Below, piece by piece: positions 1 to 6,014 of a stretch of DNA of 10,013 nucleotides (positions are counted from its first letter, which is position 1; every line of letters starts with the position of its first letter). The notes below the pieces were generated by a model that was not told the DNA's origin, made no database searches, and saw only the letters and a list, made by a program, of their open reading frames with translations. This DNA comes from Alphaproteobacteria bacterium. GTDB taxonomy: Bacteria > Pseudomonadota > Alphaproteobacteria > UBA6615. Where the stretch lies: the NCBI GenBank assembly GCA_030831135.1, contig JAURLR010000102.1, positions 1 to 10,013 of the forward strand, read 5' to 3'. A program made the position numbers and the translations under genes.

Positions 1-1
1 C

Positions 2-478
2 GATGATGACGTCAAAGCTGCGGTCCGTCTCGGCCATGAAGCGCGAGCCATCCGCGATCACGAGGTCGCCGCGTGGGTCATCAAACGCACCGGCCGAAAT
101 GCTTGGCAGCCATGTCTTGCTGAGTTCGACCACGGAATCGTCGATCTCGATCATGGTGACCCGGTCAACGGGGTGCCGCAGCGCCTCGCGCAGCATGCCG
201 CCATCGCCGCCGCCGATGATGCAGACCTCGCGCGCGGCGCCATGGGCCAGCATCGGAACATGGGTCAGCATCTCGTGATAGATGAATTCGTCCCGCTCGC
301 AGACCTGCATGATGCCGTCCAGCGCCATGACACGGCCCCACTGGGCGGTCTGGTAGATCACCAGATCCTGATGTTCGGTCGTTTCGCGGAACAGGACGGA
401 TTCGACTTCCAGACCCAGCTGGAGCCCGACCCCGAGCGCTTCGTCAAACCACGCCCAGTCGGCGGCCTTGCCGCTCAA
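2..478 (-). CDS. speE: Spermidine synthase (polyamine aminopropyltransferase), N-terminal part
   Basis: This enzyme transfers the aminopropyl group of decarboxylated AdoMet to putrescine to give spermidine in the cytosol. The first 159 codons are present; the 3' end lies beyond the left edge. An N-terminal beta-strand domain (residues about 18-60) leads into [11 protein letters not shown] (61-71), the conserved putrescine/dcAdoMet-binding stretch. The Rossmann glycine loop GGGDGG follows at 89-94, then the acidic EID (111-113) and ADG (142-144) at the nucleotide site, and the window cuts at FDVII, just before the expected catalytic aspartate region. The start is taken as TTG at 478, whose bases overlap the speD stop as TTGA. 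No ATG occurs in frame before residue 51, which is already inside the fold. The overlap with speD implies translational coupling in a speD-speE operon. Family assignment is firm; the TTG start is inferred. Confidence 0.95.
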   Translation of the reverse strand, partial: MSGKAADWAWFDEALGVGLQLGLEVESVLFRETTEHQDLVIYQTAQWGRVMALDGIMQVCERDEFIYHEMLTHVPMLAHGAAREVCIIGGGDGGMLREALRHPVDRVTMIEIDDSVVELSKTWLPSISAGAFDDPRGDLVIADGSRFMAETDRSFDVII

Positions 479-888
479 GCCACCACGCCCCGGCGCGTCT
501 CATTGACGGTCACGCTTCCGGCGTTGAAAGCGGCCTTGAGGATCGGCAGGGCATTGTGGGGATTGCAGGACCCGCACATGAAGACATCCAGTGCGGCATA
601 GTCGCGTTCGGGCCAGGTGTGGATCGAGATATGGCTCTCCGAGAGGATCGCCACACCGGAAACACCGCCTGAATCCGAGAACTGATGCAGGTGAACACTC
701 AGCACTGTCGCGCCTGCGGCCTCGGCGGCCTGACGCAGCGTGTTCTCGATGTAATCGATATCGGTGAGTTGCCCGGCGTCCCATAGATCGACAAGCAGAT
801 GGCGACCAGCAAAGGACACGCCGTTTTCATGAATGAAGTAGTCGGTGAGGGCGGGTGTTTCTAGGACCGCCGTTGCTTGATTTGCCAT
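475..888 (-). CDS. speD: S-adenosylmethionine decarboxylase proenzyme, short prokaryotic class
   Basis: SpeD decarboxylates AdoMet to provide the aminopropyl donor for SpeE, encoded directly downstream. It is a pyruvoyl enzyme made as a proenzyme that cleaves itself. The 137-residue length fits the short bacterial/archaeal class. The self-cleavage motif [12 protein letters not shown] lies at residues 83-94. By comparison with the Thermotoga enzyme, cleavage falls between E84 and S85, S85 becomes the pyruvoyl group, H90 is the processing histidine and C105 (in FMCGSC) is the catalytic acid. All are present with the expected spacing of +5 and +20 from the serine, so the protein should be active. 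The ATG at 888 is chosen because AGGAG sits 10 bases upstream; a longer reading from a TTG at 957 would add 23 residues unlike the family. The stop overlaps the speE TTG start. Confidence 0.97.
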   Translation of the reverse strand: MANQATAVLETPALTDYFIHENGVSFAGRHLLVDLWDAGQLTDIDYIENTLRQAAEAAGATVLSVHLHQFSDSGGVSGVAILSESHISIHTWPERDYAALDVFMCGSCNPHNALPILKAAFNAGSVTVNETRRGVVA

Positions 889-898
889 ACCATGGGAA

Positions 899-903
899 CT
901 CCT
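899..903 (-). promoter_or_regulatory. Shine-Dalgarno site fixing the speD start
   Basis: AGGAG on the minus strand, 10 bases before the ATG at 888. It supports this ATG over the in-frame TTG further upstream and over the out-of-frame ATG at 893. Confidence 0.7.
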
Positions 904-926
904 GAACGCGATTATCGGAACAGCGC

Positions 927-954
927 TTTGTAAGGAAAAAATGCGGCGGTGCAA
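927..954 (-). promoter_or_regulatory. speD: Candidate sigma-70-type promoter of speD-speE
   Basis: On the minus strand TTGCAC (949-954) and TACAAA (927-932) are separated by 16 bases, which would give a leader of roughly 30 bases before the speD ATG. Matches to the -35 and -10 consensus are partial (about 3/6 and 4/6), and alphaproteobacterial promoters are often weakly conserved, so this is a candidate only. GATAAT nearer the gene (minus strand, about 911-916) is an alternative -10 but has no fitting -35. Confidence 0.3.
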
Positions 955-1143
955 CAAAGAATTGCATGGCCGTCTTCCGCGCAGACTTCCCTAATTGGGA
1001 CGACCTGGTCGGGATTCAATGGAAAATCGTCAGAAGGGGGTGGGGCGGCGACAGAAACTCTTCCCGTCACCGCCCCTGAGGGAGGCTTGCTTTCTGGGTA
1101 AGAGAGCAATGCAGTCTTTTTACCCGGGTTCCTTGCGTGGCGA

Positions 1144-1159
1144 TGTGACGCGCATCACA
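1144..1159. promoter_or_regulatory. Perfect CRP/FNR-family operator palindrome
   Basis: TGTGACGCGCATCACA matches the CRP consensus TGTGA-N6-TCACA at all ten fixed positions. The palindrome continues inwards through a central GCGC, with only one mismatched symmetric pair. It lies 14 bases past the acyl-CoA dehydrogenase stop and about 255 bases upstream of the speD start, in the only non-coding stretch between the two genes. The match is seen directly. That a CRP-like regulator binds here, and that speD-speE is its target, are inferences; the distance to the candidate speD promoter (about 190 bases) is long for classical activation. Confidence 0.55.
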
Positions 1160-1173
1160 GGGGAAGAGCTTTC

Positions 1174-2952
1174 CTAAAAAGCGTCTTCCGCCAGCGCCAT
1201 CACCGAATCCCCGCCACGGGTGATTGTCTCAAGGTGCATATTGGCGCGGGGCAGGATGTGGTCGGCATAAAACCGCGCCGTGATCCGCTTGGAATTGAGG
1301 AATTCCGGGCTTGTGCCGGTGGTCTGGCCACTTGCCGCCGCGAGTGCAGCGCGGGTCATCAGCCAGCCACCGACGACCGTGCCGGCCAGATGCAGGAAGG
1401 CGTGGGCGCCGGCGAATTTCCGGTTCACATCGTTGTTGGCCGGATCGAGCATCCATTCGGTCGCGCGTCGCAGGGCGGTGTTGGCGTGCTTTTGCGCCGT
1501 GAGCATGTCGGCGATTTCCGGATCGTCGGAATCGGGAAGCTGGTCGATCTCGTCGAGCAGTTCTTCCATGGCGGCCCCGCCATCGCGGAGCAGTTTCCGG
1601 CCCAGCAGGTCGATCGCCTGAATGCCGTTGGTGCCCTCATAAATCGGGGCAATGCGCGCGTCCCGGTAGTATTGGGCGGCCCCGGTTTCCTCGATGAAGC
1701 CCATGCCGCCATGCATCTGCACCCCGGTCGAGGCGATATCGACACCCAGATCGGTGCACCAGGCCTTGACCACAGGGGTCAGCAAATCCGTGCGGCGCGC
1801 GTTGTAGCCACGGGTTTCGGCGTCCCTATGATGGCGGGAGCGATCAAGCGCAGAGTTCGTATAGTAAGCCAGCGCCCGCATGGCCTCGGTCTGGGCGCGC
1901 ATGGACATCAGCATACGGCGCACATCGGGATGGTTGATGATGGTGACGGAGTCCCTGCCGCCATCCACCGGGGCGGACTGAACGCGGTCGCGCGCATAGG
2001 CGACGGCGTGCTGGTAGGCGCGTTCGGCCACAGCCACACCCTGCAAGCCGACATTCAGGCGGGCATTGTTCATCATCGTGAACATGCAGCGCAGGCCATC
2101 ATGTTCATCGCCGATCAGATAGCCGATGGCACCCGCGCCATTCTCGCCATAGGACATGACGCAGGTCGGGCTGGCATGGATGCCCAGCTTGTGTTCGAGA
2201 CCGATGGCGTAGGCATCGTTGCGTTCACCCAGCGAGCCATCGTCGTTGACCAGGAACTTCGGCACCAGGAACAGGCTGATGCCCTTCACCCCCGGCGGCG
2301 CGTCGGGCAGGCGCGCGAGCACCAGGTGAATGATGTTGTCCGTGAAATCCTGCTCACCATAGGTGATGAAAATCTTCGTGCCCTTGATCCGGTAATGGTC
2401 GCCTTCGCGCTCGGCGCGGGATTTCAGCAGGCTGAGATCGGTCCCCGCCTGGGGCTCGGTCAGGTTCATGGTGCCGGTCCATTCCCCCGAGACCAGCTTG
2501 GCGAGGAACTTGTCCTTCAGCGCGTCGGTGCCGTGGGCGATGACGGATTCGATGGCGCCGATGGTCAGCAAGGGGCACAGCGACCATGAGAGGTTGGCCG
2601 ACTGCCACATCTCCTGCAGTGCTGTGGTGATCGTCCAGGGCAGGCCCATGCCGCCATGTTCGGGCTCGAAGGGCGTGCCATTCCACCCACCTTCGACGAA
2701 GCTCGCATAGGCTTCCTTGAATCCGTCCGGGGTCTTCACGGCGCCATCCTTCAGGACGGAGCCCTGCTGGTCGCCGGTCTGGTTCAGGGGGGCCACCACA
2801 TCGCGGGTGAAGCGGGCAGATTCCGTCAGGATTGCTTCGACGAGGTCTTCGGTGGTCTCGCTGAAGACCGGAAGTTCCCGAAGGCCCTCCATGTCACACA
2901 GGTTCTCCAGAATGAACTGCATGTCCTGCACGGGGGCGTTGTAGTCAGACAT
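1174..2952 (-). CDS. Acyl-CoA dehydrogenase with extra C-terminal domain (DmdC-like family)
   Basis: This FAD flavoenzyme removes two hydrogens from the alpha-beta carbons of an acyl-CoA and passes electrons to ETF. At 592 residues it is about 200 longer than ordinary acyl-CoA dehydrogenases. It matches the long type that includes 3-methylmercaptopropionyl-CoA dehydrogenase DmdC. An N-terminal helical domain (about 30-155) is followed by the FAD/substrate strand domain with MNLTEPQAGTDL (162-173) and IKGTKIFIT (189-197). The helical C-domain carries QMHGGMGF (412-419) and IYEGTNGIQ, whose E439 is the expected catalytic base. An extra C-terminal domain covers roughly 465-592. The ATG at 2952 is preferred over the adjacent GTG at 2955 because GAAGG lies 8 bases upstream. 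The gene appears monocistronic. The true substrate (medium or long fatty acyl-CoA, phenylacyl-CoA, or methylmercaptopropionyl-CoA) cannot be told, because no DMSP genes are nearby. Confidence 0.93.
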   Translation of the reverse strand: MSDYNAPVQDMQFILENLCDMEGLRELPVFSETTEDLVEAILTESARFTRDVVAPLNQTGDQQGSVLKDGAVKTPDGFKEAYASFVEGGWNGTPFEPEHGGMGLPWTITTALQEMWQSANLSWSLCPLLTIGAIESVIAHGTDALKDKFLAKLVSGEWTGTMNLTEPQAGTDLSLLKSRAEREGDHYRIKGTKIFITYGEQDFTDNIIHLVLARLPDAPPGVKGISLFLVPKFLVNDDGSLGERNDAYAIGLEHKLGIHASPTCVMSYGENGAGAIGYLIGDEHDGLRCMFTMMNNARLNVGLQGVAVAERAYQHAVAYARDRVQSAPVDGGRDSVTIINHPDVRRMLMSMRAQTEAMRALAYYTNSALDRSRHHRDAETRGYNARRTDLLTPVVKAWCTDLGVDIASTGVQMHGGMGFIEETGAAQYYRDARIAPIYEGTNGIQAIDLLGRKLLRDGGAAMEELLDEIDQLPDSDDPEIADMLTAQKHANTALRRATEWMLDPANNDVNRKFAGAHAFLHLAGTVVGGWLMTRAALAAASGQTTGTSPEFLNSKRITARFYADHILPRANMHLETITRGGDSVMALAEDAF

Positions 2953-2990
2953 CACGGAGGCCTTCGTTGGTGTTCCAGAAACGCTCCCGA

Positions 2991-3020
2991 TTTATAGCGG
3001 GCATTGGACAGGTAGGCCAA
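2991..3020 (-). promoter_or_regulatory. Promoter of the acyl-CoA dehydrogenase gene
   Basis: On the minus strand TTGGCC (3015-3020) and TATAAA (2991-2996) are spaced 18 bases apart, placing transcription start near 2984 and leaving a leader of about 30 bases. Consensus matches are about 4/6 and 5/6. The -10 box is framed by a short inverted repeat, CCCG and CGGG eight bases apart (2987-3002), which could be a repressor site, but this is weak evidence alone. Confidence 0.45.
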
Positions 3021-3101
3021 CAGGTGCCGACAATGTGTTCATGGGCCGGGACGATATTCGCCAATGCCGGTTTCGTTCGGCGTCGCACTTCCCATCGTCA
3101 T

Positions 3102-3164
3102 GCCCGGACTTGATCCGAGCATCACACCGACGACCGAGACGAGATACCCGGATCAAGTCCGGGC
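3102..3164. repeat. Inverted repeat with perfect 16-bp arms
   Basis: GCCCGGACTTGATCCG (3102-3117) and its exact reverse complement (3149-3164) flank a 31-base spacer; pairing can extend a few more bases inward (ATC 3121-3123 with GAT 3143-3145). This core is familiar from dispersed intergenic palindromes in many alphaproteobacterial genomes. It would form a long stem-loop in RNA or a cruciform in DNA. It lies upstream of the acyl-CoA dehydrogenase promoter and downstream of the FAD oxidase, so a role in 3' end protection or transcript separation is possible but unproven. Confidence 0.8.
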
Positions 3165-3242
3165 AGGCGCGTATCTGAAGATCATGGTTCCTGCGCAGGC
3201 AAGACGCGGGGTGAAAGCAAAGCCGCACACATCCTCCGGTTC

Positions 3243-3332
3243 GTCGCTCCCGCGAAGGCGGGAGCCCATGAACACCGGCGTTTGCCGGGTCGGGGTTCGG
3301 CGGCAATGGATGCCCGCCTGCGCGGGCATGAC
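3243..3332 (+). repeat. Dispersed intergenic palindromic element, copy 1 (90 bp)
   Basis: Two hairpins bound the element: GCTCCCGC-GAAG-GCGGGAGC (3246-3265) and ATGCCCGC-CTGC-GCGGGCAT (3310-3329), both perfect 8-bp stems with 4-base loops. Its outer ends are near inverted repeats (GTCG at left, TGAC at right). A second copy lies in opposite orientation at 5897-5987. The last 27 bases are identical between copies, as are CCCGCGAAGGC and ACACCGGCG inside, while the middle has diverged. It ends 49 bases after the stop of the FAD oxidase; the nearer hairpin could end or protect that transcript, although no T-run follows it. Confidence 0.8.
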
Positions 3333-3381
3333 GCGGAGTTAGCGTAAGGCGCGGCCAACAGGCTGAACTGTGACAAAGAGC

Positions 3382-4818
3382 CTATTCCAGCACCTTGCCC
3401 GGGTTCATCAGTCCCTTCGGGTCCAGCATCGCCTTGATGCCGTGCATCATGTCGAGCTCGACCCCGGCCTTGTGGGCGGCGAGTTCGGCGACCTTGATCT
3501 TGCCGATACCGTGCTCGGCGGAAAAGCTGCCGCGCATGCTGTCCACGACGTCATGGACGATGTGGCAGATCTCGTCCCAGCGGGCGAGGAATTCAGCCCC
3601 GTCGGCGCCTTCGGGCTGGGTCAGGTTGTAGTGCACATTGCCGTCGCCCACATGCCCGAAGGCCACGGGCTGGATGCCCGGACAGGCCCTTGTGACGGCG
3701 GCGTTGGCCTGCCGGATGAACTCGGGCACGGACGAGATCGGCACCGAGACGTCGTTCTTGATGCTGGCACCGGCAGGTTTCTGCGCCAGCACCATGGCTT
3801 CACGCAGGAACCACATCTGGTCGCGCTGGCTTTCCGACTGGGCAATCACCGCATCCACCACCAGCCCGTCTTCAAAGGCGGATTCCAGGAAGGATTCCAT
3901 CGCCTCGCCCAGCCCGGAATTCCGGTCGCTGCTTTCGAACTCGATCAGCGCGTACCAGTCATGCCGCGCTTCGAGGAAATCAATGCTGCCCTCGATATGG
4001 CGCACGGAGATGTCGATGGCGATGCGCGGGATCAGCTCGAACCCCGAGACCGTATCGGCGCTGGCCGCCCGGGCGCGGCCGAGCACGTCGAGGACGCTGT
4101 CGAGATCCTTCAGCGCCACAAACGCGGTGTGGCGCGAGACCGGCTTGGGGAACATCTTCACCACCGCCCCGGTGATGATCCCGAGCGAGCCTTCGGCCCC
4201 GATGAATAGCTGCTTGAGGTCATAGCCGGTGTTGTTCTTGCGCAGCCCGGTCAGGCTGTCCCAGATGCGCCCGTCGGGGAGGACGACTTCCAGACCCAGC
4301 GTCAGTTCACGCGCATTGCCGTAGCGCAGCACGGCGGTGCCCCCGGCATTGGTCGAGAGGTTGCCGCCGATCTGGCACGACCCTTCGGCCCCGAGGCTCA
4401 GCGGGAACAGCCGGTCATGGTCATGGGCCACCTGTTGCAGATCGGCCAGCACACAGCCCGCATCGACCGTCATGGTGAAGTTGACCGGGTCGACCGCGCG
4501 GACCTTGTTCATGCGTGACAGGCTGACAATGACTTCGCCCGCTGCGACCGCGCCGCCGCACAGCCCGGTGTTGCCGCCCTGGGGGACGATGGCGACACCC
4601 GCGTCGTAACAGGCGGCCAGAACCCGGGAAACCTCATCGGTGGAGGCTGGCCGGACCACGCAGGGCGTCACGCCGCGAAACAATCCGCGTTGTTCTTCGA
4701 GATAGGTCTCCATGTCTGCCGGGTCGGTGATCAGACCGGCGGGGCCAACGATATCTTCCAGACGTTTGAGAAAGCCGTCGGGCAGGATGTTCGTGTCTGT
4801 TTGGGCGTGTGCGTTCAT
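3382..4818 (-). CDS. FAD-linked oxidase of the D-2-hydroxyglutarate/D-lactate dehydrogenase (GlcD-like) family
   Basis: The protein probably oxidises a D-2-hydroxyacid (D-2-hydroxyglutarate, D-lactate or similar) to the 2-oxoacid, passing electrons from FAD to an acceptor. It has 478 residues, normal for the family. The PCMH-type FAD domain (about 45-225) carries PQGGNTGLCGGA (79-90), GAEGSCQIGGNLSTNAGG (143-160) and GAEGSLGIIT (207-216). The C-terminal substrate domain carries FGHVGDGNVHYN (387-398) and SAEHGIGK (433-440). H389, H396 and E435 match the divalent-metal ligands of D-2-hydroxyglutarate dehydrogenases, with H436 beside them. No signal peptide or membrane segment is visible, so it is likely cytoplasmic. 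The ATG at 4818 is chosen by family length; no clear ribosome site precedes it, and the longer reading from 4923 runs into sua5. It lies 55 bases after sua5 on the same strand, suggesting co-transcription. Substrate is not resolved. Confidence 0.9.
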   Translation of the reverse strand: MNAHAQTDTNILPDGFLKRLEDIVGPAGLITDPADMETYLEEQRGLFRGVTPCVVRPASTDEVSRVLAACYDAGVAIVPQGGNTGLCGGAVAAGEVIVSLSRMNKVRAVDPVNFTMTVDAGCVLADLQQVAHDHDRLFPLSLGAEGSCQIGGNLSTNAGGTAVLRYGNARELTLGLEVVLPDGRIWDSLTGLRKNNTGYDLKQLFIGAEGSLGIITGAVVKMFPKPVSRHTAFVALKDLDSVLDVLGRARAASADTVSGFELIPRIAIDISVRHIEGSIDFLEARHDWYALIEFESSDRNSGLGEAMESFLESAFEDGLVVDAVIAQSESQRDQMWFLREAMVLAQKPAGASIKNDVSVPISSVPEFIRQANAAVTRACPGIQPVAFGHVGDGNVHYNLTQPEGADGAEFLARWDEICHIVHDVVDSMRGSFSAEHGIGKIKVAELAAHKAGVELDMMHGIKAMLDPKGLMNPGKVLE

Positions 4819-4873
4819 GATGAAAAATCTAGACCGGGATGTGTTCGGCGGCAACCACGCCGGGCATTGTGTT

Positions 4874-5839
4874 CTACACGTTATGGGCTTCGGCGGCGCG
4901 GCGCAGACGATCATTGATCGCACGGCCGAGGCCGGTCCCGGGGATCGGCATCACGGCGATGGCGCGATATTCGGGCCGGTCGAGCGCGCGCAGGGCGGCG
5001 AACAGGTTCGCGGCGGCTTCCGTCAGGTCGCCGGTCCGGCTCAGATTTTCGGCGGTCGCCGGACATGAGGGCCCAAATCCCAGAAGTATTTCGTCCGGCG
5101 CGGCCATGTCCGCGTTCAGGCGCACAGGAATCGAGGGGGCATAGTGCCGGGCGATCTGCCCCGGGGAACGCGGGGCCTGACCGTCGGTGGGCCGGGTGGC
5201 GTCGTCCACGGCACCAAGTGCTCCTTCGAGTTGCTCCAGCGTGATTGCGCCGTGGCGCAAAAGCGCCGGGCGGTCGCTGCACAGATCAATGACCGTGGAT
5301 TCAAGCCCGACGGCGCAGGCCCCGCCATCGAGGATAAGGTCGATATTGCTCCCGAGCGAGCGGGCCACATGCGCGGCGGTGGTCGGGCTGACCTCCCCAG
5401 CGGCATTCGCGCTCGGCGCGGCAATCGGACCACCGAAACGGGCGAGAAGATCACGGGCGAGGGGGTGGGCGGGTGCGCGCAGGGCGACCGTGTCGAGCCC
5501 GGCGCTGACGAGAAGCGACAAGCCGCTCTCTGCGCGCCGCGGTACCACGAAACTCAGTGGTCCGGGCCAGAAGGCCGCCGCCAGCTTTTCGGCCCGTGCG
5601 TCCATATGGCCGAAGGCTGCTGCGCTTTGCAGGTCCAGAACATGCACGATCAGCGGATTGAAGCTCGGCCGGTTCTTGGCGGCGAAAATCCGCGCGACGG
5701 CCGTGTCGTTGCGGGCGTCGGCACCAAGCCCGTAGACCGTCTCGGTCGGGAACGCGACCAACCCGCCGGTGCACAGATGCGCCGCGGCCGCGTCGAGGTT
5801 CTGATCGCTTGCGGGCAGGATGTTGGCGTTATCGCTCAT
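4874..5839 (-). CDS. sua5: L-threonylcarbamoyladenylate synthase, Sua5 type
   Basis: It makes threonylcarbamoyl-AMP from threonine, bicarbonate and ATP, the first step of the t6A modification at position 37 of ANN-decoding tRNAs; TsaD, TsaB and TsaE complete the transfer. The 321-residue length marks the long Sua5 form. The YrdC domain (about 12-205) contains FPTETVYGLGADA (30-42), KNRPSFNPL (55-63), APSANAAGEVSPT (141-153) and LESTVIDL (179-186). The linker SPGQIARHYAP (225-235) leads to the smaller Sua5 C-terminal domain (about 240-321). The ATG at 5839 begins the conserved region; the reading frame stays open upstream, but only through an intergenic palindromic element. A possible -10 (TATAGA, minus strand 5871-5876) gives a leader of about 25 bases, with no good -35. 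The FAD oxidase follows 55 bases later. The function is essential or nearly so in most bacteria. Confidence 0.95.
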   Translation of the reverse strand: MSDNANILPASDQNLDAAAAHLCTGGLVAFPTETVYGLGADARNDTAVARIFAAKNRPSFNPLIVHVLDLQSAAAFGHMDARAEKLAAAFWPGPLSFVVPRRAESGLSLLVSAGLDTVALRAPAHPLARDLLARFGGPIAAPSANAAGEVSPTTAAHVARSLGSNIDLILDGGACAVGLESTVIDLCSDRPALLRHGAITLEQLEGALGAVDDATRPTDGQAPRSPGQIARHYAPSIPVRLNADMAAPDEILLGFGPSCPATAENLSRTGDLTEAAANLFAALRALDRPEYRAIAVMPIPGTGLGRAINDRLRRAAEAHNV

Positions 5840-5896
5840 GCGGCCTGTATGCCGTAGCGGAACCGAAGGGTCTATAGGGTCGGTTTGCGTGTTCCC

Positions 5897-5987
5897 GTCA
5901 TGCCCGCGCAGGCGGGCATCCATAAACGCCGGTACCAGACCAGACAGTCGCCGGTGTCCATGAACCCCTGGCCTTCGCGGGGGTGAC
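5897..5987 (-). repeat. Dispersed intergenic palindromic element, copy 2 (91 bp, inverted)
   Basis: Read on the minus strand this matches copy 1 at 3243-3332: the last 27 bases (5897-5923) are identical, including the hairpin ATGCCCGC-GCAG-GCGGGCAT as seen on the plus strand (5900-5919). CCCGCGAAGGC (5971-5981) and ACACCGGCG (5949-5957) are also conserved. The other hairpin has lost perfect pairing (CCCC 5965-5968 against GGGG 5980-5983 with a TG bulge). The element starts 27 bases after the cysQ stop and fills most of the spacer before sua5, so both copies lie just 3' of a minus-strand gene, in opposite orientations. Confidence 0.8.
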
Positions 5988-6014
5988 GAAATGTGGAGGC
6001 TCGGGAAAGCGAAC

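Larger units (their letters stand above)
2953..3381. other. 429-bp intergenic region with clustered palindromes, no gene
   Basis: This spacer lies between the start of the acyl-CoA dehydrogenase and the stop of the FAD-linked oxidase. The right-hand two thirds is made of inverted repeats: a 16-bp-arm pair (3102-3164), a 10-bp palindrome CCTGCGCAGG (3190-3199) that looks like the remnant of another unit, and a 90-bp two-hairpin element (3243-3332). Short open frames crossing it on both strands are read through the palindromes and resemble no protein family, so no gene is called. The left part (about 2953-3060) holds the dehydrogenase promoter and leader. Confidence 0.75.

Noticed and set aside
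1096..1125. Possible hairpin GGGTAA with TTACCC as a terminator of the acyl-CoA dehydrogenase gene
   Set aside because: Only six pairs around an 18-base loop, and no T-run follows on the minus strand.
995..1177. Small plus-strand open frame in the spacer before speD
   Set aside because: No ribosome site, no recognisable product, and it covers the CRP-type palindrome and other inverted repeats.
1234..2589. Plus-strand open frame (451 codons) opposite the acyl-CoA dehydrogenase
   Set aside because: Antisense to a gene with intact family motifs, with no family resemblance of its own; a codon-bias artefact.
3102..3332. Clustered repeats as a CRISPR array
   Set aside because: The units are palindromes of two different sequences with irregular spacing and no direct repeats or uniform spacers; no cas gene is nearby.
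3064..3342. Open frames on both strands across the intergenic repeats
   Set aside because: They read through palindromic elements and give the repetitive peptides typical of such repeats; no ribosome site or family match.
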